DNA from: Dysgonomonas sp. 511
GTDB lineage: Bacteria; Bacteroidota; Bacteroidia; Bacteroidales; Dysgonomonadaceae
Direction: 5' to 3'
Assembly (NCBI RefSeq): GCF_010501105.1
Contig: NZ_QVMQ01000005.1
Span: 80,479 to 144,478, forward strand
Length of the DNA stretch: 64,000 bases
The notes under the pieces are model-generated. The model saw nothing but the letters and a program-made list of their open reading frames with translations. It was not told the origin of the DNA and searched no databases. This document shows, piece after piece, positions 35,533-44,668 of this stretch; position 1 is the stretch's first letter; each line of letters begins with the position of its first letter. Both the position numbers and the translations under genes were made by a program.

Positions 35533-36144
35533 TTATTCTGTAACCTTCTGTACTACTGTTGTTCCCGGCAACAAATATACATTATCTATTCCGTAGATTT
35601 TCAGCTTGCCCAGATTTAGTTCGGGTTTTACAACTGTGTAGCCAAACGCCTTATTGACAGCCAGTGCCACCAACTCGGTGCAATAGACTTTGCTATCGTC
35701 CGCAGCATCGAAATCCAGATCGAAAGGGGTATGCCTTTGATAATAACCCTTAGCGATGGAGGCCATACAGTGGCGTATAGAATCGGCGGCGGCAACCCGG
35801 TACACGCCCCAAGTCTTGATGCCATCGAGAAAAACCGATATAGGTTCGCGCTTTACGAAGCCTATCCCGGTAAGTTCGCTCGCCTCGGCATGTATTACAA
35901 AAAGGCTATCGCCCACCTGCTCGACAATGCCGGCATGAGAGTATATTTTTTCGCGGGAAGAAAAATCTTTAAACCTGTTGGAAAAGAACCCGTTGCCCAT
36001 CCGGCAAACGATGTCGCCATTGCTTATCTCCGGCGACAGGTTTAACGGTTGTTCCTCTTTCGGGCTACTGCCACAGGCAGATAAAAATAGTATGAATGAA
36101 AAAACAAGAAAAACTATTTTTTCATTTCCATATTTACTTTCCAA
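35533..36144 (-). CDS. YiiX/YebB-like permuted NlpC/P60 lipoprotein
   Basis: A 203-residue lipoprotein (lipobox L-S-A-C, Cys24) with a circularly permuted papain-like fold. The Y-S-H-A-G-I-V motif holds the histidine, H-A-E-A the acidic position, and V-Y-C-T-E-L-V-A the catalytic cysteine. Relatives are putative amidases or lipid-acting thiol hydrolases in the envelope. The start at 36144 overlaps the upstream gene by 31 bp; the signal peptide requires a start close to this one. It leads into the prmC series. Confidence 0.78.
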   Translation of the reverse strand: MESKYGNEKIVFLVFSFILFLSACGSSPKEEQPLNLSPEISNGDIVCRMGNGFFSNRFKDFSSREKIYSHAGIVEQVGDSLFVIHAEASELTGIGFVKREPISVFLDGIKTWGVYRVAAADSIRHCMASIAKGYYQRHTPFDLDFDAADDSKVYCTELVALAVNKAFGYTVVKPELNLGKLKIYGIDNVYLLPGTTVVQKVTE

Positions 36145-36455
36145 TCGCCGTCTATTTTTACAAGCTCAAAAGTTTCTTCTTTTTCGGTACTCTTATCCAT
36201 AAAAGTAACCCATGCCCTGTTGTCGGCAACAGAGTCTTTCACCAACTGGAATTTGAAGTCGGGATTTATGTCCATCTTGCCCATGCTGGCTGCAAAATCG
36301 AGCAGTTTACCGGTCGATTCGGTTGCATATTTCTTAGCTTCGTCAACCTTCCCTTTGGCCAGGTTTTCAGAAAAGTTGCGTGCTGCATTTTCCGGTCCCG
36401 ACGAACAAGCACACATTAGCAGGGCTGTAATAGCAATAAAGAGTAATTTTTTCAT
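36114..36455 (-). CDS. Small DUF4878-like lipoprotein
   Basis: A 113-residue lipoprotein (M-K-K-L-L-F-I-A, lipobox M-C-A-C at Cys17) when started at 36455; an in-frame ATG at 36485 would add ten residues before the signal. The mature part A-A-x-x-F-x-x-x-L-A-K-G-K-V-D-E-A-K-K-Y, followed by a V-K-I-D-G-D-W-K-V end, is the DUF4878/lumazine-like pattern of cystatin-like small envelope proteins. Function is unknown. It overlaps the next gene by 31 bp. Confidence 0.75.
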   Translation of the reverse strand: MKKLLFIAITALLMCACSSGPENAARNFSENLAKGKVDEAKKYATESTGKLLDFAASMGKMDINPDFKFQLVKDSVADNRAWVTFMDKSTEKEETFELVKIDGDWKVNMEMKK

Positions 36456-36718
36456 ATCTATGTGTTTTTTAAGATTCAGTAACAAAGATATGTTTTTTTG
36501 CGAGATAGCGGTTTGGTTTATAGATAAAGTTGCGCAATTGAAAAAACTAATACTTGAATGGATTTATACAGGACATTACTTAACAGATTAGGTAATTATA
36601 TCAAGTTGCCTTGTTTTTAATCACATAGCTTTTGCAGACTATATTCTTAAAAATATATCCCAAAAATCTAACTGACTTCAATTTTGACATGAAAAACAGT
36701 TCGATCTATTAACGAAAA

Positions 36719-36750
36719 TTTGCATAAATTAGATAAAACATGTACCTTCG
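36719..36750 (+). promoter_or_regulatory. Promoter of the C10 protease gene
   Basis: TTTG (36719-36722), 20 nt, then TACCTTCG (36743-36750, one mismatch to TAnnTTTG). The start codon follows at 36825, leaving a leader of about 68 nt. The rest of the gap 36456-36824 holds nothing else that I can identify. Confidence 0.6.
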
Positions 36751-36824
36751 CGACATGGGTAAACTGTGTCGAAAAAACAAACTTACAGAAAACTATTATA
36801 ACCTAACTTCATTCTTGTAGAGAA

Positions 36825-39800
36825 ATGATAAAGAGATTTAAATTCATTTTGCTACTAGTGATTCTAATTCCTTATTTCTTGCCTTCACCTTTGAATGCAA
36901 AAGAAATAAGCGTAGAAATGGCTGAAAAAGTAGCACGGAACTACGTCCGGACAAAAAAACAACTCGTCAAAACTGATTCAGAACTAACTTTAGTACACAC
37001 TGAATTTAACACACAAGGGCGGAAGAGTTCAGTTTCCGAAACTTCGGAAAAAAGAGCGGTTTATTATGTATTCAGTGGAGGTGATAATCAAGGATTTATT
37101 ATCGTATCAGCTGATGATGTGGCAATACCTGTTTTAGGGTATGTAGATTCGGGTAATTATAATTCAGGTAATACACCTCCCAACTTTGCTTATTGGATGG
37201 AGTGCTTGGCGCAGGAAATCGCATATGCAATAGAGAATCAAATAAAACAAGATACAGAAACAAAGACCCAATGGGAAAATTACTTATCCGGTAGCATAAC
37301 TACGAAAGGAACGAAAGCGGCTGTAGCTCCTTTGGTTAAAACTAAATGGAATCAGGGAACGCCATATAATAATCTGTGTCCTTCAAGTAGCTATACCGGC
37401 TGTGTAGCTACAGCAATGGCGCAGATAATGAAATTTTACAATTATCCTGATACCCGCACAGTTACAATTCCTGGTTATACTACTGCTACCAATGAATATG
37501 TGATACCTGCTATTACAGTATCAACAAAATATGATTGGACAAACATGACCAATACTTACAGCAGTTCTTCGACTTCAACTGCCCAAAAAGCTGTGTCAAC
37601 TTTGATGTTTCACTGTGGAGTAAGTGTTGAAATGGACTATACTCCGTCTTCGAGTGGAGCTGTGACCAAAAAAGTAGGTAATGCGTTATGTACTTATTTT
37701 AATTATGATAAAAGCGTTCAACACAGGAAGCGATGTTATTACTCTAATACAGAATGGATTAATACACTAAAGGCGGAGATCAATGCCGGGCGTCCTATAT
37801 TATATTCCGGACGCAATACATCCAGTGGCCATGCCTTTATCTGTGATGGGTATGACAGCACTGATAAATTCTATTTCAACTGGGGATGGGGCGGATACCG
37901 GGATGGGTATTTTGCTACTACTGCCCTGAATCCTGGTACTGAAGGAGCCGGATCCGGTGCCGGGACGTATAATCTGGAACAAGCTATACTCATAGGCATT
38001 AAGCCTAACGCAGGAGGAAATCCTGTAACCAACATGACCATGCGGAAGAATACCAATATGACAACTACAAAGACCGAAGTAGCCCGAGGGGAAGCCTTTA
38101 GAGTTTCTACCACTATCATTAACAATGGTTTTTTTGACTTTTCAGGAGATCTTGGTATTGCTTTAGTTGATGCAAATGACAACATATTGGAAGTTATAGG
38201 TCTAAAATCTATTAGTATTCTTGAACCTGGTTCTGGACTTACCTCTTCTCTTTCTTCTATCCCTTGTACCATTCCGACAACCAGAGCTGCCGGCACTTAT
38301 TATTTGAGAACTGTAACCAAAGAAACGAATGGATCATCATGGACTATTGCACGAGGGACAACCGGCTATGTCTGTAAGTTAACCATAACTGCAACTAGCA
38401 AGATTGCACCTCACAATATGAAGATAAATGCTACTTATCCCTTTACCAGTTCTGCTACTTCGGTAAAAAGAGGAGAAGGGTTTACGATATCTCCTTTGTC
38501 TTTTAAGAATGTTGGCACAACAACATTTAGTGGCGACTTAGGGTACGCATTGGTTGACGACAATGATAATATATTGGAGATAATAGGTGTATCAGGTACT
38601 GGGGTTTCGGTTAATGCAGGCAGATCATCTAAAAGGTCGAGCATTATCTGCTCTGTATCAACGAAAATAAAGGCAGGTAATTATAAAATAAGAGCTGTAG
38701 CAAAACCTACAGATAAAGAATGGAGTATTGTTTATGGCGAAACAGACGCAATAACAGCCATATTACCTTTGCAAGTGACCAGTGGTATTGTTACTCATGG
38801 AATTAAAATTGTAACGGGTTCTGCATTAACATCATCTGCTACTTCTGTTGAAAGAGGAGAAATATTTACAGTATCGGCCAAATTTGGTAATAGAGGGTCT
38901 AGTACATTTGTTGGGGATTATGGTGTTGCAATTGTAAATAATAGTGACCAGATTTTGGAAGTTATTGGTACCTCAAAAACAGGGCTTACTTTAAATTCAG
39001 GCTCCACTTGGTCTAGTGCATTTGATGCAACTTGCGCTATATCTACTAATATATCTGCTGCCAGTTACAACTTAAGAGCCGTGGTAAAATCTATTGATGG
39101 GGTTTGGTCGATTGCATATGGAGAAACAGGTGTTACAGATATTTTACCTATTACCGTAACCAGTGGTATTGTTGCGGATAATAGTAATCTTGTATTTTAC
39201 AATAGGGACAATCCCAATAGCTTTACATTAAGCATCGACCCTATAGTTCAATTCTCACCTTTGTCTGTCTCTATTGGCATCTATAATTATAAAGGGAATG
39301 ATGGAAATAGCCCTTTTTTAGGCGATGTAGAACTTGTATTATGCGACCTGGAAGGAAACGATATCGAAACTATTGCAACCAAAAAATTGTTTATTACCAA
39401 TGATGGGACTTATGGTACACATGCTTTTTCATCGTCAAGTATTACTTCTCCTGGCGGCTCTTATTTGTTACGCCTGTATCAACACAGCCTTACAGGTGAA
39501 AGAAAAAAAGTAGGGGCTATCTATCCTAAATTTCAAAATGATTTACAGGTAACAGTTGTAGGCACCCCTCCTCACGTCGCAGCTGTTTCCCCTGCCAATG
39601 GTGCAACAAACATTCCACTTAACGGGCAATTGGTAATCACCTTTGACGAACCAATGAACGTAAATACCGAAATTGGAATAGTGAGTCTGGGCGGTGGTGT
39701 TGTCAACACAGAAGATAAAACCTGGGCAACCGGAAACACTATTTGTACTATCCCATATACCAGTCTGGATCATAGTACTACTTATACTATAAAAATATCT

Positions 39801-41555
39801 GGATTCCAAGATGCTTCCGGCAATGTAATGGATGCTGTAACCAGTGGATATTCCTTTACTACCATAGCCGCGCCAGCTACATCAACATGGAGTCCTCAAA
39901 ATGGTTCTACCGATTGGTTTAATGCTGCCAACTGGACTAATGGCATGCCTGGGGCAACTACTATAGTCACAATACCAAAAAGCAGCTCGTATCCGATTTT
40001 ATCAACGAATGCCACTGTCAAGAACATTACGTTCGGGGCAGGAGCTGAACTTGGACGCCAAGATTTACTTTCTTATCAAAAAGCTTTCATCGAATATGAT
40101 TTTGGTACGGGAGTGCGTGATGCTCGTCATCGTATGCTGTCAGTTCCTTTGATGGAAGTATATCCGGGAGACTATTCCTTTGGAAGCTATCCGACCACCT
40201 ACTTCCAAACCTTTGAGGTTAACAGTAGCGGAAAAGGATACTGGATCAGCACATCCGGTGGCAGTAAAGGTAAATTAACAGCAGGAACAGGCTTTGTGAT
40301 ATCGATTGGTTCCGACAATGCAGCAGATAAAGGCCTGGGACTTTCGGGCGGCATACTAAGACTACCTTTCTTTGACAGTGAATCCGGTGTTGTACAAAAG
40401 GTACATCCCAATCATAGTTACAGTTCATGGATAAGTACATTTACAAATCCATATGGTACGGGTTCATACAATGTCAGCCGAACAGCACTAGGCTACCGTT
40501 TGGCCGGAGCAAATGTAAGTGTAAACGCTCAGTTTGGACAGAATAACGGAAAGAGCCTGACCTTGGTAGGTAATCCATTCATGGCAACAATAGATTTCAC
40601 TCAATTCTACAATGAGAATAGCGAATTGATTAAAAACAACTACCAGATATGGACAAAAGTTGGGGAACAAGAAGGTTATGCCGGCTATGGCCCTATCGGA
40701 ACATGGGGGCTGGAACCCACTACCCCTCTTAGCAATAAAATAGCACCTCTGCAAGGTTTTATAGTAGAACAAAATACCGGAACCGGAACATTATACTTCG
40801 ACTTGCCCAATATTGCAGCCACAGGACAAGGAGGAGGTCTTCTATACGATATAAAGATGGGAGATAAACTGGATATTGTTGCTGCCAATGGAACAGCTTC
40901 GGTGCGAACCTTCATCGCGAAACGAGAAGGGGGTTCGGCTGAATTTAGTTTTTATGATGCGCGCAAACTAATGAATAATGCGACAGCTACTCCTGAAATT
41001 TATACAATCAAGCCTTCTAATGGAGAGTTGGTAACAGTAGGTGCAAACGTTGTTGACAATGATAATTTTGAATATCCACTTGGCTTAACAACCTCTTTCG
41101 CCGGTGAAATAACATTGACATTCAGCGGAATGGACAGGTATAATGCTCGAATATTCCTTGTAGATAAAGTTGCAGACAAGAAGATAGAACTCACAGATAT
41201 GGATATTTATAAATATTCATTCAACCACACCCCTATCCAAAAAGATGGAGAAATCATTGCTACAGACAACCGGTTCGTTATCAGCGCAGTTCCCAAAGGC
41301 AGTATTTTAGCCGAAGATGCCAATACAGTAACTATATACAGTCAATACGGTTTCATACATACGACAGTTAGTGAGCCTAATCTAATCAAGACGGTTACAA
41401 TTTACAATATGCAAGGCCAAACAATGTATCAGGCAAAGGTCAATGCAACAACACATACAACAACCCGTAGGTTCGCACAGGGAATTTACATAGCGCAAGT
41501 AGAAACTGAAAATGGCACTGAAACTAAAAAGCTAATTATTAATATTAATGACTAA
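36825..41555 (+). CDS. Large secreted C10 (streptopain-type) cysteine protease with T9SS signal
   Basis: A 1576-residue protein. A signal peptide (to about 25) is followed by a Spi-type propeptide (about 26-165), then the C10 catalytic domain (about 170-395) with Cys193 in T-G-C-V-A-T-A-M-A-Q and His336 in S-S-G-H-A-F-I-C-D-G-Y, plus F-N-W-G-W-G-G. Three roughly 127-residue repeats follow (about 400-780; each with R-G-E-x-F and a D-x-N-D-x-I-L-E-(I/V)-I-G-like stretch), a diverged fourth, a Big_5/SbsA Ig-like domain (about 907-1005), a beta-rich region with a W-x-x-x-N-W pattern, and a C-terminal type IX secretion domain (about 1505-1576, V-T-I-Y-N-M-Q-G-Q). It is probably exported by T9SS to the surface or medium and activated by propeptide removal. 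Relatives include interpain and streptopain. A small peptide gene follows after 20 bp. Confidence 0.93.
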   Translation: MIKRFKFILLLVILIPYFLPSPLNAKEISVEMAEKVARNYVRTKKQLVKTDSELTLVHTEFNTQGRKSSVSETSEKRAVYYVFSGGDNQGFIIVSADDVAIPVLGYVDSGNYNSGNTPPNFAYWMECLAQEIAYAIENQIKQDTETKTQWENYLSGSITTKGTKAAVAPLVKTKWNQGTPYNNLCPSSSYTGCVATAMAQIMKFYNYPDTRTVTIPGYTTATNEYVIPAITVSTKYDWTNMTNTYSSSSTSTAQKAVSTLMFHCGVSVEMDYTPSSSGAVTKKVGNALCTYFNYDKSVQHRKRCYYSNTEWINTLKAEINAGRPILYSGRNTSSGHAFICDGYDSTDKFYFNWGWGGYRDGYFATTALNPGTEGAGSGAGTYNLEQAILIGIKPNAGGNPVTNMTMRKNTNMTTTKTEVARGEAFRVSTTIINNGFFDFSGDLGIALVDANDNILEVIGLKSISILEPGSGLTSSLSSIPCTIPTTRAAGTYYLRTVTKETNGSSWTIARGTTGYVCKLTITATSKIAPHNMKINATYPFTSSATSVKRGEGFTISPLSFKNVGTTTFSGDLGYALVDDNDNILEIIGVSGTGVSVNAGRSSKRSSIICSVSTKIKAGNYKIRAVAKPTDKEWSIVYGETDAITAILPLQVTSGIVTHGIKIVTGSALTSSATSVERGEIFTVSAKFGNRGSSTFVGDYGVAIVNNSDQILEVIGTSKTGLTLNSGSTWSSAFDATCAISTNISAASYNLRAVVKSIDGVWSIAYGETGVTDILPITVTSGIVADNSNLVFYNRDNPNSFTLSIDPIVQFSPLSVSIGIYNYKGNDGNSPFLGDVELVLCDLEGNDIETIATKKLFITNDGTYGTHAFSSSSITSPGGSYLLRLYQHSLTGERKKVGAIYPKFQNDLQVTVVGTPPHVAAVSPANGATNIPLNGQLVITFDEPMNVNTEIGIVSLGGGVVNTEDKTWATGNTICTIPYTSLDHSTTYTIKISGFQDASGNVMDAVTSGYSFTTIAAPATSTWSPQNGSTDWFNAANWTNGMPGATTIVTIPKSSSYPILSTNATVKNITFGAGAELGRQDLLSYQKAFIEYDFGTGVRDARHRMLSVPLMEVYPGDYSFGSYPTTYFQTFEVNSSGKGYWISTSGGSKGKLTAGTGFVISIGSDNAADKGLGLSGGILRLPFFDSESGVVQKVHPNHSYSSWISTFTNPYGTGSYNVSRTALGYRLAGANVSVNAQFGQNNGKSLTLVGNPFMATIDFTQFYNENSELIKNNYQIWTKVGEQEGYAGYGPIGTWGLEPTTPLSNKIAPLQGFIVEQNTGTGTLYFDLPNIAATGQGGGLLYDIKMGDKLDIVAANGTASVRTFIAKREGGSAEFSFYDARKLMNNATATPEIYTIKPSNGELVTVGANVVDNDNFEYPLGLTTSFAGEITLTFSGMDRYNARIFLVDKVADKKIELTDMDIYKYSFNHTPIQKDGEIIATDNRFVISAVPKGSILAEDANTVTIYSQYGFIHTTVSEPNLIKTVTIYNMQGQTMYQAKVNATTHTTTRRFAQGIYIAQVETENGTETKKLIININD

Positions 41556-41575
41556 CTATAAACACGCAAAACATA

Positions 41576-41722
41576 ATGGAAAAATTATTGAACGATACAG
41601 AAAATAAGAAGCCCTATATAGCACCCGGCATTGAAGTAATAGAAGTTAAAATAGAAAGGGGATTTGCTGGATCAGGAAACGAAAACCCAAATAGCGATGA
41701 GAATCTTGATCCAAATTGGTAA
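41576..41722 (+). CDS. 48-residue peptide, RiPP-precursor-like, after the C10 protease
   Basis: ATG at 41576, TAA at 41720-41722. The peptide contains P-Y-I-A-P-G-I-E-V-I-E-V (13-24) and E-R-G-F-A-G-S-G (27-34), then an acidic Asn-rich tail ending P-N-W. The same pattern (Y-x-x-P-x-I-E-V-x-E-V, then G-F-A-x-S) occurs in the 40-residue peptide at 53364-53486, which heads a PqqD/kinase/ABC operon. No signal peptide is present. It shares the strong terminator at 41763 with the protease gene, so the two are probably co-transcribed. It may be a leader-type precursor processed in trans; that is inference. It is not similar to the C10 propeptide, which argues against a simple inhibitor. Confidence 0.7.
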   Translation: MEKLLNDTENKKPYIAPGIEVIEVKIERGFAGSGNENPNSDENLDPNW

Positions 41723-41762
41723 GCTACAATGAAGATATAATCATTATAATATTGCAGAACAT

Positions 41763-41799
41763 AAAGAAAGGCTAGAGGTGTATGCCCTAGCCTTTCTTT
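41763..41799 (+). terminator. Strong bidirectional terminator between convergent transcripts
   Basis: A perfect 13-bp stem (41763-41775 with 41787-41799, arms AAAGAAAGGCTAG and complement) with an 11-nt loop. A/T-rich arm ends give a T run in both directions. It closes the C10 protease/peptide transcript and the convergent hflX transcript. Confidence 0.85.
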
Positions 41800-41870
41800 C
41801 GTGAAATAAAACAGTCAGTCTTTCTCTAATGTACACTTAAATATCCTGAGTCACTGCCCTGCACGTAGGA

Positions 41871-43088
41871 TTATTCCTCTTCATCATATTTCTGAAACAG
41901 AAAATCGTTGTACGGATAACGTTCGATATGAATTGCTTTTACCCGTTCGTACAACAGGTTGCGCAGGTTGTCGATATTCTTTTTCTCCTTTGCCGAGATA
42001 AAGATACAGTCGTCGTGCATCTTGCTCATCCACGATCTTTCGAGTTCGTCGAGGGAAATATTCTCGCGGGTCTTCGGTGTCAGGTCATCTTCATCCTTCG
42101 GCTTATAGGTAAAGGCATCTACCTTGTTGAACACAAGAATGGTAGGCTTTTCTTCTTTATCTATATCCAGAAGGGTCTTCTGCACCACGTCTATCTGCTC
42201 TTCGAAGTTGGGATGCGATATATCTACCACATGCACCAACAGGTCGGCTTCGCGCACTTCGTCGAGGGTAGACTTGAACGATTCGACCAGATGTGTAGGC
42301 AATTTACGGATAAAACCGACCGTATCGGACAGCAGGAACGGCAAGTTGTCTACAATCACCTTGCGAACGGTAGTGTCCAGTGTTGCAAACAACTTGTTTT
42401 CGGCAAATACTTCCGATTTGCTCAGCAAGTTCATCATGGTAGACTTGCCCACATTGGTATATCCCACAAGGGCTACGCGCACCATCTTTCCCCTGTTTTT
42501 CCGTTGCGAAGCCATCTGACGGTCTATCCCTTTCAACTCTTCTTTGAGGAATGCTATCTTGGTAAGGATGATACGGCGGTCGCTTTCGAGCTGTGTCTCT
42601 CCTACTCCACGCATCATCACACCTCCACCCCGCTGGCGGTCAAGGTGCGTCCACATACGGGTAAGGCGCGGCAACAGGTATTGGTATTGGGCCAGTTCTA
42701 CCTGCGTTTTGGCATAAGCTGTCTGTGCGCGCATGGCAAATATGTCGAGGATGAGGCTGGTACGGTCGAGTATCTTCACCTGCAATTCTTTCTCTATATT
42801 GCGTATTTGCTTGGGCGACAGTTCGTCGTCGAAAATAACAAGACCAATCTCGTTATCCTCCATATATTGCTTTATCTCCAGCAACTTGCCGCTACCCACA
42901 AATGTTGTAGAATTGGGGTGGTCGAGCCGTTGGGTAAAGTTTTTTTCGGGCACTATCCCTGCTGTCTCAGCCAGGAAAGCTAGTTCGTCGAGGTATTCCT
43001 TTACCTGGTCTTCGCTTTGCTGCTGTGTGATAAGGCCGACAAGGACGGCTTTTTCGTTTTTGGATTCTGATATTATAAAATCTTTCAT
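41871..43088 (-). CDS. hflX: Ribosome-associated GTPase HflX
   Basis: A 405-residue protein. An N-terminal HflX domain (about 10-185) with the G-G-x-G-V-M-x-R-G-V-G-E-T-Q-L-E linker leads to the G domain: G1 G-Y-T-N-V-G-K-S-T, G3 D-T-V-G-F-I, G4 N-K-V-D and G5 I-S-A-K-E. It binds and splits stalled ribosomes. The C-terminus is acidic. It is transcribed alone from a gap of over 800 bp shared with rplS. Confidence 0.96.
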   Translation of the reverse strand: MKDFIISESKNEKAVLVGLITQQQSEDQVKEYLDELAFLAETAGIVPEKNFTQRLDHPNSTTFVGSGKLLEIKQYMEDNEIGLVIFDDELSPKQIRNIEKELQVKILDRTSLILDIFAMRAQTAYAKTQVELAQYQYLLPRLTRMWTHLDRQRGGGVMMRGVGETQLESDRRIILTKIAFLKEELKGIDRQMASQRKNRGKMVRVALVGYTNVGKSTMMNLLSKSEVFAENKLFATLDTTVRKVIVDNLPFLLSDTVGFIRKLPTHLVESFKSTLDEVREADLLVHVVDISHPNFEEQIDVVQKTLLDIDKEEKPTILVFNKVDAFTYKPKDEDDLTPKTRENISLDELERSWMSKMHDDCIFISAKEKKNIDNLRNLLYERVKAIHIERYPYNDFLFQKYDEEE

Positions 43089-43279
43089 ATAAATTCGATA
43101 TATTAATTAACCAATATGCCGGTATGCCAGTGTAATGATAATAAAATAATTTATGTCAATCTGCAGTTAAATAATGAACTCATCTTGACTTTTTCGACAC
43201 AAAACAAAAAAGTCGAAACGACTTCAATATGCTCCATTAAATTATGTATAAACTCAATCTTGAGTTAAATATTTCATCT

Positions 43280-43650
43280 TTAACTCATCCTGCCGCGCCC
43301 TCCTGGGCTTGGCCTCCCTTTTGGCATTGCCCAAAAGGAAGCAAAAGGCTAGTGCTTCGTTCCTCGGCGACCTGTCATCGGTTTGCCGGCTGAAAGGGAT
43401 AAACGGGCTCCGCCCCATCCCTTTCTCCGCCGCCTTCACCGGACAGGTTCCCGCCTGCGGAACTGATGCACGTCCGCTGACGCACGACTAGAATTGTCGC
43501 AAACTCTTGTCCGGCGTCAGCCTGCGCCCTTAGCTTTGCGTACGGGGTACCCACGCGAAGCAGGCGGCGTAGAATGAAGTGGGGTTGCTGTTATGCAACT
43601 TTGCTAAGCTAACAAAAGGATTGGTGTTAGTTCACTTCATTCAGCCGGCA
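43280..43650. other. GC-rich non-coding stretch between hflX and rplS
   Basis: The gap 43089-43881 contains no gene I can support. Its middle is more GC-rich than the surroundings and holds several inverted repeats, for example CCTTTTGG and CCAAAAGG near 43314-43341. Short frames in it lack features of real proteins. The right part is the repeat at 43653-43805. It may be a relic of a mobile element or a structured RNA. Confidence 0.5.
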
Positions 43651-43652
43651 AA

Positions 43653-43805
43653 GCGCAAAGTGGGTCGTACGGCGAAGCGGGGCGCAAAAGAGTTTTTGGT
43701 TCCTTTTGGGGCTTTGGCCAAAAGGAACGCAAGCAAACACCGTTCGGCAGAGCGAAGCGGAGCCAATCTATGATTGCGCGCAGTATATAAAAGAACGTTT
43801 TGCAG
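43653..43805 (+). repeat. 153-bp repeat C, copy 1
   Basis: Nearly identical (about 8 differences by eye, same length) to 60058-60210 in the same orientation. It contains an 11-bp perfect stem GTTCCTTTTGG (43699-43709) with CCAAAAGGAAC (43718-43728). It begins GCGCAAAGTGGGTCGTACGG and ends GAACGTTTTGCAG. Both copies are intergenic. Confidence 0.85.
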
Positions 43806-43881
43806 TCATATCCCAACCGCTGATTTGCACAATTTATTAATCGGCTACTTTTCATTAGCATACCGGCACATTGATTTGTGA

Positions 43882-43912
43882 CAAAAAAAGCCTGCTTGTA
43901 ATAAAGCAGGCT
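43882..43912 (-). terminator. Terminator of rplS
   Basis: On the minus strand a perfect 9-bp stem AGCCTGCTT/AAGCAGGCT with a 6-nt loop is followed by seven T residues, about 40 bp after the rplS stop. Confidence 0.9.
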
Positions 43913-43950
43913 CCTCATATCTTTCTCGCTCTTGCAAGCCGGGTAAAGAA

Positions 43951-44316
43951 TTAAGCGTTTTTCTTTGTAATAACTCTTTTTTCTTTGATTCTGGCTTTCT
44001 TTCCTGTAAGACCACGCAGATAATACAGTTTAGCACGGCGAACTTTACCTACTTTGTTCACTACGATGCTGTCGATGAATGGAGACTCGATAGGGAAAAT
44101 TCTTTCTACACCTATGTTGTCAGACATTTTGCGGACAGTAAAGCGTTTCTTTGTTCCGTGTCCTCCAATTTTGATAACAACGCCGCGATATTGCTGAACG
44201 CGTTCTTTGTTACCTTCTTTGATTCGGTAAGCTACTGTTACAGTATCACCACTTTTGAATTTAGGAAACTCTTTCCCTGTAGCGAATGCTTCCTCTGCAA
44301 CTTTAATTAAATCCAT
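43951..44316 (-). CDS. rplS: 50S ribosomal protein L19
   Basis: A 121-residue protein of normal length, with F-K-S-G-D-T-V-T-V, V-Q-x-Y-R-G-V-V-I and R-A-K-L-Y-Y-L-R-G-L-T-G-K-K-A-R-I-K-E typical of L19, which sits at the 30S/50S interface. It is monocistronic here, with a clear terminator, and not in the rpsP-rimM-trmD-rplS order of many other phyla. Confidence 0.98.
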   Translation of the reverse strand: MDLIKVAEEAFATGKEFPKFKSGDTVTVAYRIKEGNKERVQQYRGVVIKIGGHGTKKRFTVRKMSDNIGVERIFPIESPFIDSIVVNKVGKVRRAKLYYLRGLTGKKARIKEKRVITKKNA

Positions 44317-44608
44317 GATTATATGATGGTTTTATTAGTTTAATATACGCAATATACACGAGCTCGTCTCGTCAGAGATTACGCAAAGCGGGTGCAAAGA
44401 TAAATGTTTTTTTAGAATATGCAAAGATGTTGGGTAGCTAATTATGTAATACATAGCCTTTTTATCTCACTTTTTTCGATGGCTATATTGTTGATGACCG
44501 GTATAAGGATGAAAGATCTCTGTGATTTGGGTTAGAGCCTGTTAATATTTTATTACAAATCATTTTCCAAAAGTTTCTTTCGCTGATATTCTTCTGTCTT
44601 TTTGCTGC

Positions 44609-44639
44609 TTTGATTTAATACTTAAAAACTCTATCTTTG
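44609..44639 (+). promoter_or_regulatory. Promoter of the esterase-icd transcript
   Basis: TTTG (44609-44612), 19 nt, TATCTTTG (44632-44639), an exact match to the Bacteroidota consensus. The esterase ATG is 29 bp further. A lone MITE-like end (AGAGCCTGTTAATATTTTA) lies upstream at about 44533. Nothing else was seen in the gap 44317-44668. Confidence 0.75.
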
Positions 44640-44668
44640 AAAAACTGAATTTTTTAGACCAAAAAGCT

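Noticed and set aside
41928..42983. 351-residue plus-strand open frame opposite hflX
   Set aside because: Shadow of the intact hflX gene with no independent evidence.
43254..43918. Short open frames in the hflX-rplS gap
   Set aside because: They lie in repeat-rich GC-rich DNA, overlap one another on both strands and show no protein features; part of the sequence recurs near 60.1 kb in another context.
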